Assembly (NCBI RefSeq): GCF_002104795.1
Contig: NZ_NCXO01000030.1
Span: 1 to 53,273 of the forward strand
DNA: 53,273 bases
Direction of reading: 5' to 3'
Origin: Mycolicibacillus koreensis
GTDB lineage: Bacteria > Actinomycetota > Actinomycetes > Mycobacteriales > Mycobacteriaceae
A model generated the notes under the pieces. That model saw nothing but the letters and a program-made list of their open reading frames with translations, made no database searches and was not told where the DNA came from. Positions 37,692 through 48,251 of the stretch are shown here, one piece after another. The position numbers and the translations under genes are program-made. How positions within the stretch are numbered: the stretch's first letter is position 1; every line of letters begins with the position of its first letter.

Positions 37692-38915
37692 GTGCCCGTG
37701 CAGTCGATCAGCACCGCGACGCGGTGGTGGATTCTGATTGTCTCGCTGCTGGCCACCTTGTGCGCGTTCACCTTCATCAACGGCATCGCCTTCGTCATCC
37801 CGATGCTGGAGAGCAAACGCGACACCAACCTCGCCCAGGCCGGGTTGCTGGCATCGATGCCCAGCGCCGGAATGGTGTTGACCCTGTTCGGCTGGGGCTA
37901 CCTGCTCGACCGCATCGGTGAACGCGTCGTCCTCAGTTTCGGTATGGCCCTGACCGGTGGTGCCTGTTTCGCCGCGGCGTCGATGCATTCACTGCCCGCC
38001 GTCGGCGTTTTTCTGTTCCTGGGCGGTATGGCGGCCGCGTGCGCCAACACCGCCAGCGGACGGCTGGTGGCCGGCTGGTTCCCCGCTCACCAACGCGGCC
38101 TGGTGATGGGGATTCGTCAAACCGCCCAACCGTTGGGTATCGCGTTGGGGGCCATGGTGATTCCGCGTTTCGCCCAGCATGGCCTCGAACCGGCGCTGAA
38201 GTTCCCGGCGATGATCTGCACGGTGGCCGCGGTGGCCTGTGCGCTCGGTGTACTCGATCCGCCGCGCCCACCGCGCACGGAGGCGCCGGCCGAATACCTG
38301 GTCAGCCCTTACCGGGGCTCCTCGACACTGTGGCGCATCCACGTCGCCTCGGCGGCGATGATGGTGCCGCAGTGCGTGATCGCGACGTTCATGCTGGTCT
38401 GGCTGATCCGCGAACAGGATCTGTCGATCGGGACGGCGGGCACTTTGGTGACCGTGGCCCAGCTGTTGGGTGCGGCGTTCAGGATCGTCGCCGGCCGGTG
38501 GTCCGACCGGGTGGGTTCGCGGCTGGGACCGATCCGCATCCTGGCGGTGGCGAGCTGTCTGGTGATGGTTCTGTTGGGACTGACCACCTTTTTGGGCTGG
38601 GCGGCCGCCACCGCGGTGATGGTCGTCGCGGCGGTGGTCACCGTCTTGGACAACGGATTGTCCTCGACCGCGATCGCTGAGATGGCCGGACCGTACTGGA
38701 GCGGCCGGGCGCTGGGAGTGCAGAACACCAGTCAGCGGCTCACCGCGGCCGCCGGTCCCCCACTGTTCGGTGTGCTGGTCGACGCGGCGAGCTATCCGCT
38801 CGCATTCGGCGTCTGCGGGGTGGTCGCACTGTTGGCCTGGCCGCTGATCCCCGCCGACCCCGACGGGTCACGATCGGCACCCACCACATCAGAGGCCGAT
38901 ACCTCACGGAGCTGA
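37692..38915 (+). CDS. MFS transporter (first of a tandem pair)
   Basis: A 407-residue major facilitator protein with about 12 hydrophobic helices, similar to Rv2994. Family hallmarks include GYLLDRIGERVVL after helix 2 (motif A-like) and GRLVAGWFPAHQRGLVMGIR with QTAQPLG in the middle. The GTG at 37692 was chosen over the TTG at 37674 because the aligned position in the second copy is also GTG, and CACCAT lies six bases before each. The transported compound is unknown. About half its residues agree with the next gene by eye, so the two arose by duplication. Confidence 0.88.
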   Translation: MPVQSISTATRWWILIVSLLATLCAFTFINGIAFVIPMLESKRDTNLAQAGLLASMPSAGMVLTLFGWGYLLDRIGERVVLSFGMALTGGACFAAASMHSLPAVGVFLFLGGMAAACANTASGRLVAGWFPAHQRGLVMGIRQTAQPLGIALGAMVIPRFAQHGLEPALKFPAMICTVAAVACALGVLDPPRPPRTEAPAEYLVSPYRGSSTLWRIHVASAAMMVPQCVIATFMLVWLIREQDLSIGTAGTLVTVAQLLGAAFRIVAGRWSDRVGSRLGPIRILAVASCLVMVLLGLTTFLGWAAATAVMVVAAVVTVLDNGLSSTAIAEMAGPYWSGRALGVQNTSQRLTAAAGPPLFGVLVDAASYPLAFGVCGVVALLAWPLIPADPDGSRSAPTTSEADTSRS

Positions 38916-38951
38916 ACGGTCGCGTTCAGCCGGCTGTGACACCATCGCACC

Positions 38952-40178
38952 GTGGGCACCGAGACCATCCGCTCCCTGCGGGCTTGGGGGATGCTGAGCC
39001 TCGGATTAGTGGCGACGATGTCGGCGACGACATTCATCAACGGTGTCGCGTTTCTGATTCCGGCCCTCGATCGTGAGCGTGGCATCAGTCTGGCCGAAGC
39101 CGGTCTGCTCTCGGCGATGCCGAGCGTGGGCATGGTGTTCACGCTGATCGCCTGGGGCTATCTGGTCGACCGGTTCGGGGAACGGTTCGTGCTCACAGCC
39201 GGTTTGGGTGCCACCTCCATCGCGGTGTTCGCCGCGGCATCAGTGCACGGCATGGCGGCCGAGGCCGGCTGTCTGCTGGTGGGCGGGGCGGCCGCCGCCA
39301 GCGCCAATACGGCTAGCGGACGACTGGTGACGGGTTGGTTCCCCGTCCAGCAGCGTGGCCTGGCGATGGGTATCCGGCAGACCGCACAGCCCCTCGGGAT
39401 CGCGGTCGCCGCCCTGGTGCTGCCCGAACTGGGCGAGCGCGACTTCAACGTCGCGCTGTTGTTCCCCGCGGCGGCCTGCGCCATCTCGGCGGCGGCCTGC
39501 GCATTCGGGGTGCGTGATCCGCACCGGCCGACACCGTCCATCGCCGATCCGCAGGAGACGGCCAACCCCTACCGGCGCTCCGCGATGCTGTGGCGGATCC
39601 ATCTGGTTTCGGCGCTGTTGATGATCCCCCAGACCGTGGTGCTGACCTTCATGCTGGTCTGGCTGATGCGCGACCACCACTGGTCGGTGGGCTCCGCCGG
39701 CGTGCTGGTCAGCGTCTCACAACTGCTGGGAGCACTGGGCCGCGTCGCCGTCGGCCGCTGGTCGGACCGGGTTGGCGCCCGGATGGGCCCGGTCCGGATG
39801 ATCGCCGTTGCCGCCGCCTTGTGCATGCTGGCCCTGGCCCTAGCCGATCGGCTGGACTCCGCGCTGGCGATACCGCTGATGGTCGTCGGCGCAGTGGTCA
39901 CCGTGCTGGATAACGGGCTGGCGTTCACCGCGGTCGCCGAATCCGCCGGCCGTTACTGGAGTGGACGCGCCATGGGTGCGCAGAACACCACCCAACGGCT
40001 CACCGCGGGTGCCACACCCCCGATCTTCGGTGAGATCATCGATGTCGGCGGCTACCCGACGGCATTCGCCGTCTGCGGCGCGGTCGCGGTGCTCGCGCTG
40101 CCGCTGATTCCGGTGGGCCCGGAGAAACGGCAGTCCGCGGCTGCGGCGCCCGCCGCCCCGGGACGCGACGCCGGCTGA
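38952..40178 (+). CDS. MFS transporter (second of a tandem pair)
   Basis: A 408-residue paralogue of the preceding gene with the same landmarks: FINGVAFLIPALDRERG, GYLVDRFGERFVLTAG, ASGRLVTGWFPVQQRGLAMG and RQTAQPLG, and a closing GRAMGAQNTTQRLTAGATPP segment. Upstream, cagccg..tgtg.caccat is shared with the first copy and the GTG again follows CACCAT by six bases. This suggests the promoter was duplicated with the gene. No substrate clue is visible. Confidence 0.88.
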   Translation: MGTETIRSLRAWGMLSLGLVATMSATTFINGVAFLIPALDRERGISLAEAGLLSAMPSVGMVFTLIAWGYLVDRFGERFVLTAGLGATSIAVFAAASVHGMAAEAGCLLVGGAAAASANTASGRLVTGWFPVQQRGLAMGIRQTAQPLGIAVAALVLPELGERDFNVALLFPAAACAISAAACAFGVRDPHRPTPSIADPQETANPYRRSAMLWRIHLVSALLMIPQTVVLTFMLVWLMRDHHWSVGSAGVLVSVSQLLGALGRVAVGRWSDRVGARMGPVRMIAVAAALCMLALALADRLDSALAIPLMVVGAVVTVLDNGLAFTAVAESAGRYWSGRAMGAQNTTQRLTAGATPPIFGEIIDVGGYPTAFAVCGAVAVLALPLIPVGPEKRQSAAAAPAAPGRDAG

Positions 40179-40191
40179 CCAACAGGCGCGT

Positions 40192-40881
40192 TCAGGTGAT
40201 GGCGACGCAGGCGTCAAGCCTGCTACAGGTTTTCAGCACCTCGTCACCGCGTTTGATCTTGAGCGTGATGTCGGGTTGAGCGTCGGTGAGGAAATCGGTC
40301 GGCAGCGCGTAGATGCTCGCCGCGCCGGGGTTCGGCGACACCGTGGTCGACCAGGGCAGGGTGTCGACGGTGGTCTCGACAGGATCCTTCGCGCCGCTGT
40401 AGATCACCGTCAGCGGCGCCTTGATGGTGCCGGTGATCTCGTAGGTGATGCTGTCGGCCGGGGCGGCGCTGGTGGGGGCGCTGCCGCTCGGCGAGGAGTC
40501 GGTCCGATCCTTGCTGGTGGAATCCCCGCTGTTGACCACCACGACCACAATGACCGCCAGGACCGCCACCACGGCCACGACGGCGACGATGATCCACGGT
40601 GTCTTGTTGCCCGGTGGCTTCCCCGGCGGGCCGTAGGGTTGCTGACCATAGGGGCCGGGCCCGTAGGGCGCCCCCTGATAGGGCGGGTACGCCGGCGGTG
40701 GAGCGCCGTAGGGCGGTGGCGGGTAGGGCTGCCCACCGTAGGGGGCGCCGCCGTAGGGGGCGCTGCCGTAGGGCTGCCCACCGTAGGGAGCCCCACCGGA
40801 CGGGGCGCCACCGTAGGGCACGGCGCCCGGTTGCCCCGGGCTGCCCCCGTGGGGTGGGTTGCCATAGTACGGATTGGACAT
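40192..40881 (-). CDS. PYGG-rich membrane protein with MmpS-like domain
   Basis: A 229-residue protein in three parts. Residues 1-90 are a cytosolic low-complexity region with repeated APYGG/QPYGG units; 95-117 form one membrane helix (WIIVAVVAVVAVLAVIVVVV); the rest is an outward domain beginning DSITYEITGTIKAPLTVIYS and including TLPWSTTVSPNPGAASIYAL and CSRLDACVAIT. That domain resembles the extracytoplasmic beta-fold of MmpS proteins, which partner MmpL lipid exporters. No mmpL gene is present here. The Pro/Gly/Tyr tail resembles those of several mycobacterial membrane proteins. Convergent with the second MFS gene. Confidence 0.75.
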   Translation of the reverse strand: MSNPYYGNPPHGGSPGQPGAVPYGGAPSGGAPYGGQPYGSAPYGGAPYGGQPYPPPPYGAPPPAYPPYQGAPYGPGPYGQQPYGPPGKPPGNKTPWIIVAVVAVVAVLAVIVVVVVNSGDSTSKDRTDSSPSGSAPTSAAPADSITYEITGTIKAPLTVIYSGAKDPVETTVDTLPWSTTVSPNPGAASIYALPTDFLTDAQPDITLKIKRGDEVLKTCSRLDACVAIT

Positions 40882-40949
40882 TCGGGCAGCTTAACAGCGC
40901 GGCGAATGTCGCCCGGACGCCGAAGTCGTCGCCGCGGCCTTAGAGCGCC

Positions 40950-41960
40950 TTAGAGCAGCCCGACGATCCGGTCACCGACCGCCGAGGTGGACCGCGCGGT
41001 GTCGCCACGGGTGGCCAGGTGCTGCTCGACGGCACGATCCACACGCTCGGCTGCGGTGTGCTCACCGAGGTGGCTGAGCAGCAAACCCACCGACATGATC
41101 GCGGCGGTCGGGTCGGCAACGCCGTGCCCGGCGATGTCGGGCGCACTGCCGTGCACCGGTTCGAACATCGACGGGTTGGAACCGGTCGCGTCGATGTTGC
41201 CCGACGCAGCGAGTCCGATTCCGCCACAGACTGCCGCGGCCAGATCGGTGATGATGTCGCCGAACAGGTTGTCGGTGACGATCACGTCGAACCGCCCCGG
41301 GTCGGTGACCAGATAGATCGTGGCCGCATCGACGTGGCAGTAGGCCACCTCGACATCCGGGTAGTCCTCGCCGATCTCGGCGACCACGCGAGACCACAAC
41401 GACCCGGCGAAGGCCAACACGTTGTTCTTGTGCACCAACGTGAGGTGCTTGCGCCGGGCCCGGGCCCGGTCGAAGGCGTACCGCACCACCCGGGCCACCC
41501 CGAATGCGGTGTTGACGCTGACCTCGGTGGCCACCTCATGCTCGGTGCCGACGCGGATGGCCCCGCCGTTGCCGGTGTAGGGCCCTTCGGTTCCCTCACG
41601 CACCACCTGAAAATCGATGTGGGGCTCACCGGCGAGAGGGCTGGCCACACCCGGGTACAACCGGCCCGGGCGCAGGTTGACGTGGTGGTCCAGAGCGAAC
41701 CGTGTCGCCAGCAGCAGCCCCCGCTCGAGCACCCCCGACGGCACCGAAGGGTCACCGATCGCGCCGAGCAGGATCGCGTCGTGGCCGCGCAACTCGTCGA
41801 GCACCGTGGGCGGCAGCACCTCCCCGGTGGCGTGGTAGCGCCGCGCACCGAGGTCATAGCTCGTCTTCTCGGTACCCGGCAGGACCTCGTCGAGCACCTT
41901 GACCGCCTCGGCGACCACCTCGGGGCCGATCCCGTCGCCGGGAATTACCGCGAGTTTCAC
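40950..41960 (-). CDS. leuB: 3-isopropylmalate dehydrogenase
   Basis: NAD-dependent oxidative decarboxylase of leucine synthesis, 336 residues, the length I recall for Rv2995c. Motifs: [20 protein letters not shown] at the start, [20 protein letters not shown] for substrate Arg residues, and [20 protein letters not shown] with the metal Asp residues; [20 protein letters not shown] near the end binds NAD. The ATG at 41960 overlaps the serA stop (ATGA), so the two are co-translated. Confidence 0.97.
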   Translation of the reverse strand: MKLAVIPGDGIGPEVVAEAVKVLDEVLPGTEKTSYDLGARRYHATGEVLPPTVLDELRGHDAILLGAIGDPSVPSGVLERGLLLATRFALDHHVNLRPGRLYPGVASPLAGEPHIDFQVVREGTEGPYTGNGGAIRVGTEHEVATEVSVNTAFGVARVVRYAFDRARARRKHLTLVHKNNVLAFAGSLWSRVVAEIGEDYPDVEVAYCHVDAATIYLVTDPGRFDVIVTDNLFGDIITDLAAAVCGGIGLAASGNIDATGSNPSMFEPVHGSAPDIAGHGVADPTAAIMSVGLLLSHLGEHTAAERVDRAVEQHLATRGDTARSTSAVGDRIVGLL

Positions 41961-43543
41961 GACAGATCCACCACCTCGAGCTTGCTGGCGTCGACAGCGG
42001 CGCCGATCGCCGCGCGCACGTTGGCGGGCACCTCACGGTCGACGCGCAGCAGGATGGTGGCGTTGGGGCCGCTGACGTCCTCGGAGAGTTGCGCCGCATG
42101 GATGTTGATGTCGGCACCGCCGAGCAACGTCCCGATCTTGCCCAACGCGCCGGGTTGGTCGTCGTAGTTGATGATCAGGTTGATGCCCTCGGCGCGCAGA
42201 TCGAAGTTGCGGCCGTTGATGCTGACGAGCTTCTCGACCTGCTCGGGTCCGGCCAGCGTGCCCGCCACCGTGGTGACGACGCCGTCGGCGCCGACCGCCT
42301 TGACTTCCACGGTGGAGCGGTATTTGGGACTCTCGGTGGCGACGGTCAACTCCGCGCTCACCCCGCGTTCCTCGGCGAGAGCGGGTGCGTTGACGAACGT
42401 CACCGGATCCTCGATCACCGCCGAGAACAGTCCCCGAACCGCCGAAAGTTTCAGTACCTCAACCTCTTCGGTGGCCAATTCACCGCGAACCTGCACCGAC
42501 AGCGAGGCGGGAAGCTCCGCGGAGAGCACCCCGGCCAGCACCCCGAGTTTGCGCACCAGGTCCAGCCACGGCACGACGGTCTCGGCGACCGCACCGCCCG
42601 CGACGTTCACCGCGTCGGGCACGAAGTCACCGGCCAACGCGAGTTTGACGCTCTCGGCCACGTCGGTGCCGGCCCGGTCCTGCGCCTCGGCGGTCGATGC
42701 CCCCAGATGCGGGGTGACCACGACCTGCGGCAACTCGAACAGCGGTGAGTCGGTGCACGGCTCGGTGGCGAACACGTCGAGGCCCGCCGCCCGGACCCGC
42801 CCGTCGGTGATCGCCTCGGCCAGCGCGGCCTCGTCGATGAGCCCACCGCGGGCGGCGTTGACGATGATGACCCCCGGCTTGACCTTCCGTAGCGCCTCGG
42901 AACCGATCAGCCCCGCGGTCTCCGGGGTCTTCGGCAGGTGCACGGAGACGAAATCGGCGCGCTGAAGCAGCTCATCGAGGCTGAGCAACTCGATACCGAG
43001 CTGGGCGGCCAACGCCGAGGAGACATACGGGTCGTAGGCGATGATGTGCGCACCGAACGCGGCCAGCCGCGACGCGACCAGCTGTCCGATGCGGCCCAAC
43101 CCGACCACCCCGACGGTGTGGCCATAGATCTCGGTGCCCGAGAACGACGACCGTTTCCAGGTGTGTTCGCGCAGCGAGGCGTCGGCCGGCGGGATCTGGC
43201 GCGCCGCGGCCAGCATCAGCGCGATCGCGTGCTCGGCGGCACTGTGGATGTTGGAGGTCGGTGCGTTGACCACCAGCACCCCGCGGGAGGTGGCGGCGTC
43301 GACGTCGACGTTGTCGAGCCCGACGCCGGCGCGCGCGACGATCTTGAGCTTGGGTGCGGCGGCCAGCACCTCGGCGTCCACGGTGGTGGCCGAGCGGACC
43401 AGCAGCGCGTCGGCGTCGGGGACCGCGGCCAGCAGCTTCTCCCGGTCGGGGCCGTCGACCCAGCGCACCTCTACCTGGTCACCCAGGGCGGCAACGGTCG
43501 AGTCGGCGAGTTTGTCGGCAATCAACACAACGGGCAGGCTCAC
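41957..43543 (-). CDS. serA: D-3-phosphoglycerate dehydrogenase
   Basis: First enzyme of serine synthesis, 528 residues as in Rv2996c. The NAD-binding motif is [20 protein letters not shown]; catalytic His lies in [20 protein letters not shown]. Residues after about 320 form the intervening domain and a C-terminal ACT domain ([20 protein letters not shown]), the serine-feedback type of mycobacteria. Start is a GTG at 43543. Operon with leuB. Confidence 0.97.
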   Translation of the reverse strand: MSLPVVLIADKLADSTVAALGDQVEVRWVDGPDREKLLAAVPDADALLVRSATTVDAEVLAAAPKLKIVARAGVGLDNVDVDAATSRGVLVVNAPTSNIHSAAEHAIALMLAAARQIPPADASLREHTWKRSSFSGTEIYGHTVGVVGLGRIGQLVASRLAAFGAHIIAYDPYVSSALAAQLGIELLSLDELLQRADFVSVHLPKTPETAGLIGSEALRKVKPGVIIVNAARGGLIDEAALAEAITDGRVRAAGLDVFATEPCTDSPLFELPQVVVTPHLGASTAEAQDRAGTDVAESVKLALAGDFVPDAVNVAGGAVAETVVPWLDLVRKLGVLAGVLSAELPASLSVQVRGELATEEVEVLKLSAVRGLFSAVIEDPVTFVNAPALAEERGVSAELTVATESPKYRSTVEVKAVGADGVVTTVAGTLAGPEQVEKLVSINGRNFDLRAEGINLIINYDDQPGALGKIGTLLGGADINIHAAQLSEDVSGPNATILLRVDREVPANVRAAIGAAVDASKLEVVDLS

Positions 43544-43726
43544 CCCGACAGCCTAAAGGGCCGGGTGATCGGGTCGCGGAGCCGGGCGCAGGCCACGCTC
43601 CCGCACCCCCCGGGAACCACAAGGTCACAGCCGTCTAACGGATGACCCGACACACCGGCCGCCTCGCCCACCTGCGGTTGTGGACCGTCGACAATTCCCC
43701 CATGAGACCGATGACGGGCCCGCATC

Positions 43727-45163
43727 GTGGCCCGTGAGATCACCCGCCAGACCTTTTTGCGCGGCGCCGCCGGGACGCTGGTGGCCGGGGCGCTGCTGCG
43801 ACCGGGGAGCGCCGGCGCCGACCCGAACACCGGCGGGTGGGACCCGCTGGCCGGCGCCATCGGCGGGCAGGTCTTGCGCCCCACCGACGGGCCGCAGTTC
43901 GCGAGCGCGAAACAGGTGTTCAACACCAACTTCAACGATGCGACGCCGGCGGCGATCGTCACCGCCACCTCCGCCGCCGACGTGCAGAAGGCGATGGCCT
44001 TCGCCGCGGCGCACCGGTTGAAGGTCGCGCCCCGCAGCGGCGGGCACTCCTACGTCGGCGCCTCCACCGCCAACGGCACCATGGTGCTCGACCTGCGCCC
44101 GCTGCCCGCAACCATCGACATCGATCAGGCCAGCGGGCAGGTCACGGTCTCCCCCGCGACCGGCCTCTACCCGTTGCACGAGGCGCTGGCCGGCGCAGGA
44201 CGCGGGATCCCCACCGGGATCTGCCCCACCGTGGGCACCGCCGGACATGCGCTCGGCGGCGGCCTCGGGGCCGATTCGCGTCACGCCGGCCTGATGTCGG
44301 ACGCGCTGCGATCGGCCACGGTCGTGCTGCCCGACGGCCAGTCGGTCACCGCGTCGGCCTCGGCCAACCCCGATCTGTTCTGGGCGCTGCGCGGGGGCGG
44401 CGGCGGCAACCTCGGTGTGGTCACCTCGCTGACCTTCGCCACCTTCCCCACCAGCGACGTCGATGTGGTCAACCTCACGTTCCCGCCGGAGGCGTTCGCG
44501 CGGGTCCTGCTCGGCTGGCAGAACTGGCTGCGCTCGGCCGACCGCAGCCGCTGGGCGTTGGCCGACGCCGTCGCCGACGGCCACGGTTCGCAGTGCCGGA
44601 TATTGGCGACCGGTCCGGTGGGCTCCGGCCCCGCCACCGCCGATGCCCTGGTGGCCGCTGTCGGCGCTCAACCGACCGGCACCGAACACCACACCTTCAG
44701 CCATCTGGATCTGGTGCGCTTTTTGGCCGGCAACCTCAACCCGGCGCCGCTGGCCTACGTCGGTGGCTCCGATGTGCTGCCGGCGATCACCGCCGACGTC
44801 GCGCGTGCGATCGCCGCGGCGCGCGACGCGTTCCCGCCCGGGGCGGGCCGGGTGTTCGTGATCATGCACGCCCTCGACGGCGCGCTGGCCAGCGTCGCAC
44901 CGAACGCCACCGCCTTCCCCTGGCGCCGGCACTCCGCGCTGGTGCAGTGGTACGTCGAAACCGCCGGGCCACCGTCGGCGGCCACAGCGTGGCTCAATAC
45001 CGCACACCAAGCGGTGCAACGGTATTCAGCGGGTGGCTATGTCAATTACGTGGAGGCCAACCAGTCACCGGCACGGTATTTCGGTGCCAACCTTTCCCGA
45101 CTGAGCGCGGTGCGCCAGAAGTACGATCCCGGCCGGGTGATGTTCTCCGGGATGACGTTCTAA
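43727..45163 (+). CDS. Tat-exported FAD-linked oxidase (BBE type)
   Basis: A 478-residue berberine-bridge-type oxidase. The signal REITRQTFLRGAAGTLVAGALL is a Tat-like leader with an Ala-rich core. The FAD domain has PRSGGHSYVGAS, whose His normally forms one covalent FAD bond, and GICPTVGTAGHALGGGLG, whose Cys is in place for the second, so bicovalent flavin is likely. The C-terminal NYVEANQSPARYFGANLSRL is the BBE motif. The GTG at 43727 starts the Tat signal. Substrates could be sugars or alcohols; not determinable. I do not recall it at this locus in M. tuberculosis. Confidence 0.88.
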   Translation: MAREITRQTFLRGAAGTLVAGALLRPGSAGADPNTGGWDPLAGAIGGQVLRPTDGPQFASAKQVFNTNFNDATPAAIVTATSAADVQKAMAFAAAHRLKVAPRSGGHSYVGASTANGTMVLDLRPLPATIDIDQASGQVTVSPATGLYPLHEALAGAGRGIPTGICPTVGTAGHALGGGLGADSRHAGLMSDALRSATVVLPDGQSVTASASANPDLFWALRGGGGGNLGVVTSLTFATFPTSDVDVVNLTFPPEAFARVLLGWQNWLRSADRSRWALADAVADGHGSQCRILATGPVGSGPATADALVAAVGAQPTGTEHHTFSHLDLVRFLAGNLNPAPLAYVGGSDVLPAITADVARAIAAARDAFPPGAGRVFVIMHALDGALASVAPNATAFPWRRHSALVQWYVETAGPPSAATAWLNTAHQAVQRYSAGGYVNYVEANQSPARYFGANLSRLSAVRQKYDPGRVMFSGMTF

Positions 45164-45184
45164 AGCGTGTCAGTGCGCGGCCCC

Positions 45185-45190
45185 TACCAT
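45185..45190 (+). promoter_or_regulatory. -10 box of a leaderless transcript
   Basis: TACCAT fits TANNNT and lies exactly six bases before the ATG at 45197, the spacing of leaderless mycobacterial mRNAs. No Shine-Dalgarno sequence could serve if transcription begins at the ATG. No clear -35 was seen. Confidence 0.45.
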
Positions 45191-45196
45191 CGAGGC

Positions 45197-46630
45197 ATGG
45201 ATGTCACCGTGGTCGGCAGCGGCCCCAACGGTCTGGCCGCGGCCGTGGTCTGCGCCCGGGCCGGTTTGTCGGTACAGGTCCTCGAGGCGCAATCGACGCT
45301 CGGCGGCGGCGCCCGCACGATGGCCGACCCGGAGTTCCCCGGCGTGCGTCATGACATCTGCTCGGCCGTGCACCCGCTGGCGCTGGCGTCGCCGTTTTTC
45401 GCCGCCTTCGATCTACCGGCCCGCGGTGTCGACCTGGTCTCCCCGGCCGTCTCCTACGGCAACCCGCTGCCGGGGCGGCCCGCGGCCATCGCCTACCGCG
45501 ATTTCGATCACACCTGTGAGGAGTTGTCCGACGGGCGTGGCTGGCGGCGCCTTCTCGGGCCGCTGGTGGAGCACCCTGACGCGGTGGTGGGGTTCCTGCT
45601 CGGCGATAAACGATCACTGCCCTTCGGGCTGACCACCGTAGCGCGGCTGGGACTACGGATGCTTTGGCAGGGCACCCCGGCGTGGAATGCGAGCCTTCCC
45701 GCCGGGGACGCACGAGCGCTGTTCACCGGTGTTGCCGCCCATACCATTTCGACGATGCCGTCGATGACCTCGGCCGGAGCGGGCATGTTGTTGGCGACAC
45801 TGGCACACACCGTGGGTTGGCCGGTTCCCGCCGGCGGCAGTCAGGCGATCGTTGATGCGCTCCTCGCGGATCTGCGTGCGCACGGCGCCAGTGTGCAGAC
45901 CGACACCGAGGTCACCACGCCACCGCCGGGTGTCGTCCTCTACGACACCGCACCGACTGCGCTACTCGACATCTACGGCGATCAGCTGCCGAACCGCTAT
46001 CAGAATTCGCTGCGCCGCTACACATTCGGCGCCGGCGTGACCAAAGTCGATTTCGTTCTCTCCGACGAGATCCCCTGGGCCGATCCTCGGTTGGCAACCG
46101 CACCCACGCTGCATCTCGGCGGCGACCGCGCACAGATGGCCCGCGCGGAGGCCGCGGTGGCCGCCGGGCGGCATGCCGCCGAGCCGATGGTGCTTGCCGC
46201 ACTGCCGCACCTGACCGACCCGGGGCGTGTCGATGCGGCCGGACGCCGCCCGCTGTGGACCTACGCGCATGTCCCCGCCGGCTCTCCGCGGGATCAGACC
46301 GACGCCGTGCGCGCGGTGTTCGAGCGGTTCGCCCCGGGATTCGCCGACGTCGTCGTCGCCGCCCGGTGCACGCCCGCGGCCCGGATGGCCGACCACAACG
46401 CCAACTACGTCGGCGGCGACATCGGGGTGGGCGCCAACAACGCCTGGCGCGCCCTGGCCGGCCCCACCCCGCGCGCCAACCCCTGGGCCACACCGATCCC
46501 GGGGGCCTATCTGTGTTCGGCGGCGACTCCCCCGGGCGCCGGGGTCCACGGGATGGCCGGCTACTACGCCGCCCGCACGGTGTTGCGCCGCGAGTTCGGC
46601 ATCCGCGAACTCCCCGAGTTGGCCCCCTGA
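45197..46630 (+). CDS. FAD-dependent phytoene-dehydrogenase-like oxidoreductase
   Basis: A 477-residue flavoprotein with N-terminal dinucleotide fold VTVVGSGPNGLAAAVVCARA and C-terminal FAD motif NYVGGDIGVGANN followed by GAYLCSAATPPGAGVHGMAG, as in CrtI/amine-oxidase-like NAD(P)/FAD proteins. Corresponds to Rv2997. The frame is open to 45167, but TACCAT at 45185-45190 followed by six bases and the ATG at 45197 argues for a leaderless transcript starting there. Its substrate is unknown. It lies 33 nt after the oxidase gene but, given its own -10, may be separately expressed. Confidence 0.87.
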   Translation: MDVTVVGSGPNGLAAAVVCARAGLSVQVLEAQSTLGGGARTMADPEFPGVRHDICSAVHPLALASPFFAAFDLPARGVDLVSPAVSYGNPLPGRPAAIAYRDFDHTCEELSDGRGWRRLLGPLVEHPDAVVGFLLGDKRSLPFGLTTVARLGLRMLWQGTPAWNASLPAGDARALFTGVAAHTISTMPSMTSAGAGMLLATLAHTVGWPVPAGGSQAIVDALLADLRAHGASVQTDTEVTTPPPGVVLYDTAPTALLDIYGDQLPNRYQNSLRRYTFGAGVTKVDFVLSDEIPWADPRLATAPTLHLGGDRAQMARAEAAVAAGRHAAEPMVLAALPHLTDPGRVDAAGRRPLWTYAHVPAGSPRDQTDAVRAVFERFAPGFADVVVAARCTPAARMADHNANYVGGDIGVGANNAWRALAGPTPRANPWATPIPGAYLCSAATPPGAGVHGMAGYYAARTVLRREFGIRELPELAP

Positions 46631-46658
46631 CCGCGGGGGTGCCCTTCGGTCTCCGCGG

Positions 46659-47696
<1,038 letters not shown>

Positions 47697-47741
47697 TCAG
47701 GTGGTAGTTCGTGAGTTTTGACTGCTCGCGCCCCGAGCAGA

Positions 47742-48251
47742 TTACTTGCCGGACCCCATGCCCCGCGGACCGCGGGACAAGGTGACCAGTCCGGATTGTG
47801 CGATCTCGCGGATGCCGAAGGGCTCCAGGACCCGCAGCAGCGCCTCCAGTTTCTCCTCGGTTCCGGTCGTCTCGACCGTCAACGACTCGGTGGAGACGTC
47901 AATGACCTTGGCGCGAAAGAGGTTCACCGCTTCGACGACCTGGCCGCGAGTGGTGGAATCGGCGCGGATCTTGATCAGCGCCAACTCTCGGGAGACGGAC
48001 TGGGTCTCGTCGTGCTCGACGATTTTGATCACGTTGATCAGCTTGTTCAACTGCTTGGTGATCTGCTCCAGCGGGGTGTCTTCGACCGATACGACGATCG
48101 TCATCCGCGACATGCCCTTGGTCTCGGTGGCACCGACCGCGAGTGACTCGATGTTGAACCCGCGGCGCGAGAACAACGAGGCCACCCGGGCCAGCACACC
48201 GGGTTTGTCCTCGACCAGCACCGACAGGGTGTGTGTGGTGACAGTGGTCAT
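47742..48251 (-). CDS. ilvN: Acetolactate synthase regulatory subunit
   Basis: Small subunit that confers valine feedback on IlvB, 169 residues (168 in Rv3002c as I recall). Tandem ACT domains: HTLSVLVEDKPGVLARVASL and FSRRGFNIESLAVG first, then RELALIKIRADSTTRGQVVE. The ATG at 48251 overlaps the ilvB stop as TGATG. An open extension to 48350 lies inside ilvB and is not used. Confidence 0.96.
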   Translation of the reverse strand: MTTVTTHTLSVLVEDKPGVLARVASLFSRRGFNIESLAVGATETKGMSRMTIVVSVEDTPLEQITKQLNKLINVIKIVEHDETQSVSRELALIKIRADSTTRGQVVEAVNLFRAKVIDVSTESLTVETTGTEEKLEALLRVLEPFGIREIAQSGLVTLSRGPRGMGSGK

